The position numbers were made by a program, and so were the translations under genes. Shown here piece after piece: positions 7,938 to 10,000 of a DNA stretch of 10,000 nucleotides. Position 1 is the stretch's first letter. The number at the start of each line of letters is the position of its first letter. The notes beneath the pieces are model-generated. The model did not search any database, had not been told where the DNA came from, and saw only the letters and a list, made by a program, of their open reading frames with translations. The stretch covers positions 5,535,611 through 5,545,610 of the forward strand of contig CM031561.1 of the NCBI GenBank assembly GCA_018466975.1, read 5' to 3'. Source of the stretch: Sparassis latifolia. Its lineage: Eukaryota; Basidiomycota; Agaricomycetes; Polyporales; Sparassidaceae.

Positions 7938-8284
7938 ACCGTTCATTCAGATATTTGGTATTTGCGTCTGTCCGATCGGGCAGTGGCGCGAGCTATCATC
8001 TGCTGGATTATGGCTGAGCGCCTCTAAGTCAGAATCCGTGCTAGAAGCAGCGATGTTGGTCCCGCGTATAAGGGCGTAGAAATAGAGCTTTTGCTCGTGA
8101 ACCGAACCAGGCGGGCTGGGCGCCAGGCGGAAATGCCGGGCGTCTTGTCTGCGGATTGTAATCATCATATGCGCGAGGGTGAATCCTTTGCAGGCGACTT
8201 GAATGGGAGCGGGGTACTGTAAGCGGTAGAGTAGCCTTGTTGCTCACGATCCGCTGAGGTTAAGCCCTCGTTCTATAGATTTGT

Positions 8285-8398
8285 TCGACCCGGTCGGCGC
8301 TTCTCTTTCCTTATCGTGCCCTCACTTCAGGGCAGGCTCCAGTTGGACTTGGTGCTGGTGGCGCCACGAGAGGAAAGGGGATCTGAGGATGGCTTACG
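8285..8398 (+). other. rDNA spacer just after the 28S end, with a candidate terminator site
   Basis: This is the start of the external spacer. CACTTCAGGGCAGG at 8323-8336 lies about 40 bases after the 28S end and recurs twice further on. A position soon after the 28S end fits a Pol I termination or processing site; this is inference. No coding frame is evident. Confidence 0.45.
8324..8336 (+). terminator. ACTTCAGGGCAGG element, copy 1
   Basis: This is a 13-base motif found three times in the spacer (also at 8887-8899 and 8959-8971). Its AGGGCAGG core is shared with the TTAGGGCAGG array at 9681. It is a candidate binding site for a Reb1/TTF-I-type Myb factor that stops Pol I. Only the position and the repetition support this. 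Confidence 0.3.
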
Positions 8399-8870
8399 GC
8401 GAATACAAGCGGCGTAATGGAAAGCGCTTATGGCATTAGAGAAGGGCGAAGGCGCATTAGAAATGGTGTACAAGGCGATGGGCGAGATTACTTATGGCAT
8501 TAGAAATGGCGTACAACCGAATGGAAGTGCGATTACTTACGTCACTAGAAAGGTGCATTAGAAATGGCTTACAAGTGAATACAAGCACGATTACTTATGC
8601 CACGAGAAGCGCATTAGAAATGGCGTGCGAGTGAACAGAAGGAGATTACTTATGGCATTAGAAATGGGGTACAACTGAGTAGAAATGGCTTACAAGTGAA
8701 TAGGAGCACGATTACTTATGCCATTAGTAAAAGCGTCGATCGGCGATAGAAACCTCATTAGAAGCCGTAGGAGATTACTCATGGAGATAGGAGGGCGTAA
8801 GGGGCGATAGGAGAAGCGGCGACCCTTGTAAGCCAGAAGGGGCGATTGTAATGACACGGCAGGGAATGAA
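8399..8870 (+). repeat. IGS repeat family with GATTACTTA and CATTAGAAATGG motifs
   Basis: GATTACTTA-type motifs start at 8486, 8531, 8589, 8643, 8710 and 8772 (the last one diverged), spacing 45 to 67 bases. Between them lie CATTAGAAATGGCGTACAA-type segments and GTGAATA-AGCA ends. The units vary in length and blend into a purine-rich GCGATAGGAG stretch after 8745. This is a typical degenerating subrepeat array of a ribosomal spacer. Such arrays can act as Pol I enhancers or recombination sites, but that cannot be shown here. Confidence 0.75.
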
Positions 8871-8974
8871 AGCATCATTTGTGGCGACTTCAGGGCAGGT
8901 CCATCGGCGAAAGGGTCAGAAGGGCATAGAAGAGAATATAAGCATCGTTTGTAACTCGACTTCAGGGCAGGTTC
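8871..8974 (+). repeat. Direct repeat of about 33 bp, 70 bp apart
   Basis: Copies at 8871-8902 and 8941-8974 share AGCATC-TTTGT, a CGACTTCAGGGCAGGT core and the same order of parts, with small differences. Both contain the ACTTCAGGGCAGG motif seen just after the 28S end. Confidence 0.75.
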
Positions 8975-9182
8975 AAAAAATGCGATTTAGTGAATTACTG
9001 GAGTTGACCGCTTTTTGGTAAGAGGTTGAAATTATTGTGCAGGAAACCACCAAAAGCGCGATTTTGTGGACACCTATACTCACGCCTCATGCGCACCTGC
9101 CACAACATGAACAAACAGAGGCCCTTTCCTACCATAAGAAGGAAAGCCGAAAGCCATGAAGCCAGGGCTCAGCAAGGCCGTT
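8975..9182. other. IGS stretch with no recognised feature
   Basis: Single-copy spacer of mixed composition. I compared it with remembered fungal 5S rRNA sequences on both strands and saw no match, and no tRNA-like fold was evident. Confidence 0.5.
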
Positions 9183-9207
9183 TGTAATGGTCGGTGGGGC
9201 CATTACA
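9183..9207. other. Perfect 8-bp hairpin
   Basis: TGTAATGG (9183-9190) and CCATTACA (9200-9207) are exact inverted repeats around a 9-base GT-rich loop. Confidence 0.6.
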
Positions 9208-9351
9208 GAGGGTCGGAAAGGTCGCTGAGGAGGGGTAAGTAGACGAGTACTTCTGATGAGGGAGATGCGAGCGGTCGGTGTGTAGGCCTCTGGCATCGTC
9301 AATATGGTATTGAATCGCCCCCTCGGATTCTCTACCTCCTCATCCGGTGGG

Positions 9352-9435
9352 AAGGGCACCGCTTTCGCCCTTTTTGCCAAACGAGGGACTGAAGGTGTGC
9401 CCACATCTTCAAGTGCATCTAGTAATAGATGCGCT
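9352..9435. other. Two further hairpins, one with a GNRA tetraloop
   Basis: AAGGGC at 9352-9357 pairs with GCCCTT at 9367-9372 and is followed by T's. AGTGCATCTA at 9412-9421 pairs with TAGATGCGCT at 9426-9435 (one G-T pair) around the loop GTAA, a GNRA tetraloop. Stable stems in this spacer could reflect a folded transcript or chance. Both strands also have open frames here that I do not support as genes. Confidence 0.5.
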
Positions 9436-9538
9436 GAGTATGAGGGCACATTCTTCGAGGGTTTGGGGTGGAGTGGTAGAGGGGTGGAGGAGTGAAAGTG
9501 GAGTTTGTAAGGGGCATGTTTAGGGCAGGGCAGGGTAA

Positions 9539-9565
9539 CGCGCCTCGGCGCGACGAGTTTTTTTT
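9539..9565 (+). terminator. GC hairpin followed by T8 run
   Basis: CGCGC (9539-9543) and GCGCG (9548-9552) form a short stem with a CTCG loop. A run of eight T's follows at 9558-9565. The shape resembles a transcription terminator and a T-run release site. Whether any polymerase stops here is unknown. Confidence 0.35.
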
Positions 9566-9612
9566 CTCTTAAACAAAATAGTTACAATTTTAAATCAGAA
9601 TAATTTTAAACC
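9558..9612. other. AT-rich patch in the spacer
   Basis: A sharply AT-rich stretch, with repeated ATTTTAAA-type words, sits between two GC-rich hairpins (9539-9552 and 9640-9654) that share a CGCGC/GCGCG stem. An easily unwound patch of this kind could be a replication origin, since fungal rDNA spacers usually carry one; this is a weak inference. Confidence 0.4.
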
Positions 9613-9639
9613 TCACTTCATCGTTGTTGTGTGAGACGC

Positions 9640-9654
9640 CGCGCACGAAGCGCG
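9640..9654. other. GC hairpin mirroring the one at 9539
   Basis: CGCGC (9640-9644), a five-base loop ACGAA, and GCGCG (9650-9654). The stem is identical to that at 9539-9552, so the AT-rich patch is bracketed by the same stem. Confidence 0.5.
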
Positions 9655-9680
9655 CGAGCGACGCGGACTTGAGTGTTAGT

Positions 9681-9816
9681 TTAGGGCAGGCTTAGTTTAG
9701 GGCAGGCCAGTTAAGGGCAGGCTCAGTTTAGGGCAGGCTCAGTTTAGGGTAGGCCAGTTAAGGGCAAGCTTGATTTAGGGCAGGCATCATTTAGGGCAGG
9801 CAAGTTAAGGGCAGGG
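9681..9816 (+). repeat. Nine-copy TTAGGGCAGG array, 16-bp period
   Basis: TTAGGGCAGG or close variants (TTAAGGGCAGG, TTAGGGTAGG, TTAAGGGCAAG) start at 9681, 9697, 9711, 9728, 9744, 9758, 9775, 9791 and 9805, spacing 14-17 and mostly 16. Spacers between them are short (CTCAG-, CCAG-, CATCA-type). The variants alternate in a higher-order pattern: two TTAGGG copies, then one TTAAGGG copy. Single related copies occur near 9519, 8325, 8888 and 8960. Confidence 0.88.
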
Positions 9817-10000
9817 TCTGCTTTTGTAGTCTTCTACGCCGTGCCTCGTAGTCGTCGAGCGTAATGAGCCGTCGTTCGAAACCGATCCTCTACTGCATCT
9901 TCTACTCGGAGTGCGCCCTCTCATTCCACATGTGCAGGCGACCATGGGGTTCTGACCTAGTAGGCACCATTAGAATATTTTGTAGGCAAGTAAGCGCTCT
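9817..10000. other. Spacer with no recognised feature
   Basis: Mixed-composition sequence with CG-rich words (TCGTCGAGCG, CCGTCGTTCG). No gene, RNA or repeat is seen before the window ends. Confidence 0.45.

Larger units (their letters stand above)
7149..8284 (+). rRNA. 28S (large-subunit) rRNA, 3' part only
   Basis: Strong similarity to the fungal 25S/28S 3' third begins at GCGCGGGTAA (7149) and runs to GATTTGT (8278-8284), the usual 3' end. Recognisable parts are the domain V peptidyl-transferase core (ACCACAGGGATAACTGGC, 7711-7728), the A-loop segment GATGTCGGCTCTTCC, the sarcin-ricin loop (7926-7937) and AAGCGGTAGAGTAGCCTTGTTG close to the end. The first 80 bases are more divergent than the rest. 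Several conserved runs are one base shorter than usual (for example GCTTTTGATCC with four T). Paired substitutions keep several helices, which suggests a real rRNA of a fast-evolving lineage. Domains I-III and part of IV are absent from the window, so this copy is truncated at its junction with the retrotransposon. Confidence 0.93.

Noticed and set aside
7426..8247. Minus-strand open frames of 123, 73 and 68 codons inside 28S
   Set aside because: They lie fully inside conserved rRNA and their sequence follows from it. Such antisense frames are a common annotation artefact, and no independent coding signal is seen.
9250..9275. Hammerhead-like CTGATGAG in the spacer (also at 6025)
   Set aside because: The needed GAAA after stem II and the flanking stems are missing.
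9129..9590. Long stop-free minus frame, and a plus frame at 9304-9495, in the spacer
   Set aside because: GC-rich spacer gives long open frames by chance. The minus frame has no ATG near its 5' end and no recognisable domain.
9681..9816. True telomere repeats
   Set aside because: TTAGGG is never directly tandem here; it is part of a longer 16-base unit inside rDNA spacer.
8285..10000. 5S rRNA gene within the spacer, as in many basidiomycetes
   Set aside because: No match to remembered fungal 5S conserved blocks on either strand; it may lie beyond the window or elsewhere.

Overview
The window looks like nuclear DNA of a fungus, probably a basidiomycete. Three things point that way: a short 55 bp GT-AG intron in the first gene, the fungal form of the last part of the large-subunit rRNA (28S), and a repeat-rich rDNA spacer behind it. 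The 28S is more divergent than usual at conserved positions, so a lineage with fast-evolving rDNA (such as Cantharellales) is possible. I compared against remembered yeast and human 28S, not an alignment, so the lineage is inference.

Layout, left to right. 1-922 holds the 3' part of a spliced plus-strand gene of unknown function, with a CCHC-like cysteine cluster, a coiled coil and a basic tail cut by an in-frame TAG. 923-1082 is unremarkable spacer. 1083-1916 is an array of degenerate repeats; the last three units are about 163 bp apart, each with a TATA-like box at the same offset. 1917-2324 is a leader without a gene.

2325-6815 is one long broken reading frame of a non-LTR (LINE-type) retrotransposon: N-terminal region, APE-type endonuclease, reverse transcriptase with all main motifs including YADD, and a C-terminal CCHC finger. 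At least six single-base frameshifts alternate between two frames, and a more tentative pair lies in the N-terminal part. 6816-7148 is its probable 3' untranslated region.

From about 7149 the sequence is the 3' part of 28S rRNA, running to about 8284. The 28S starts without its upstream two thirds, about 38 bp before the position where R2 elements and I-PpoI cut in other eukaryotes. The left side of the element is not rDNA, so this is not a simple insertion. It may be an rDNA array edge, a recombinant insertion or an assembly join. The rRNA carries paired (compensatory) changes that suggest past or present function, and a change in the sarcin-ricin loop that argues against function.

8285-10000 is rDNA intergenic spacer. 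It contains a GATTACTTA/CATTAGAAATGG repeat family, three copies of ACTTCAGGGCAGG (the first just after the 28S end), several stable hairpins, an AT-rich patch next to a hairpin plus T8 run, and a 16-bp-period array of TTAGGGCAGG. No 5S gene or tRNA was recognised. Taken together: a decayed retrotransposon with its own promoter-like repeats, fused to the end of a ribosomal RNA unit.
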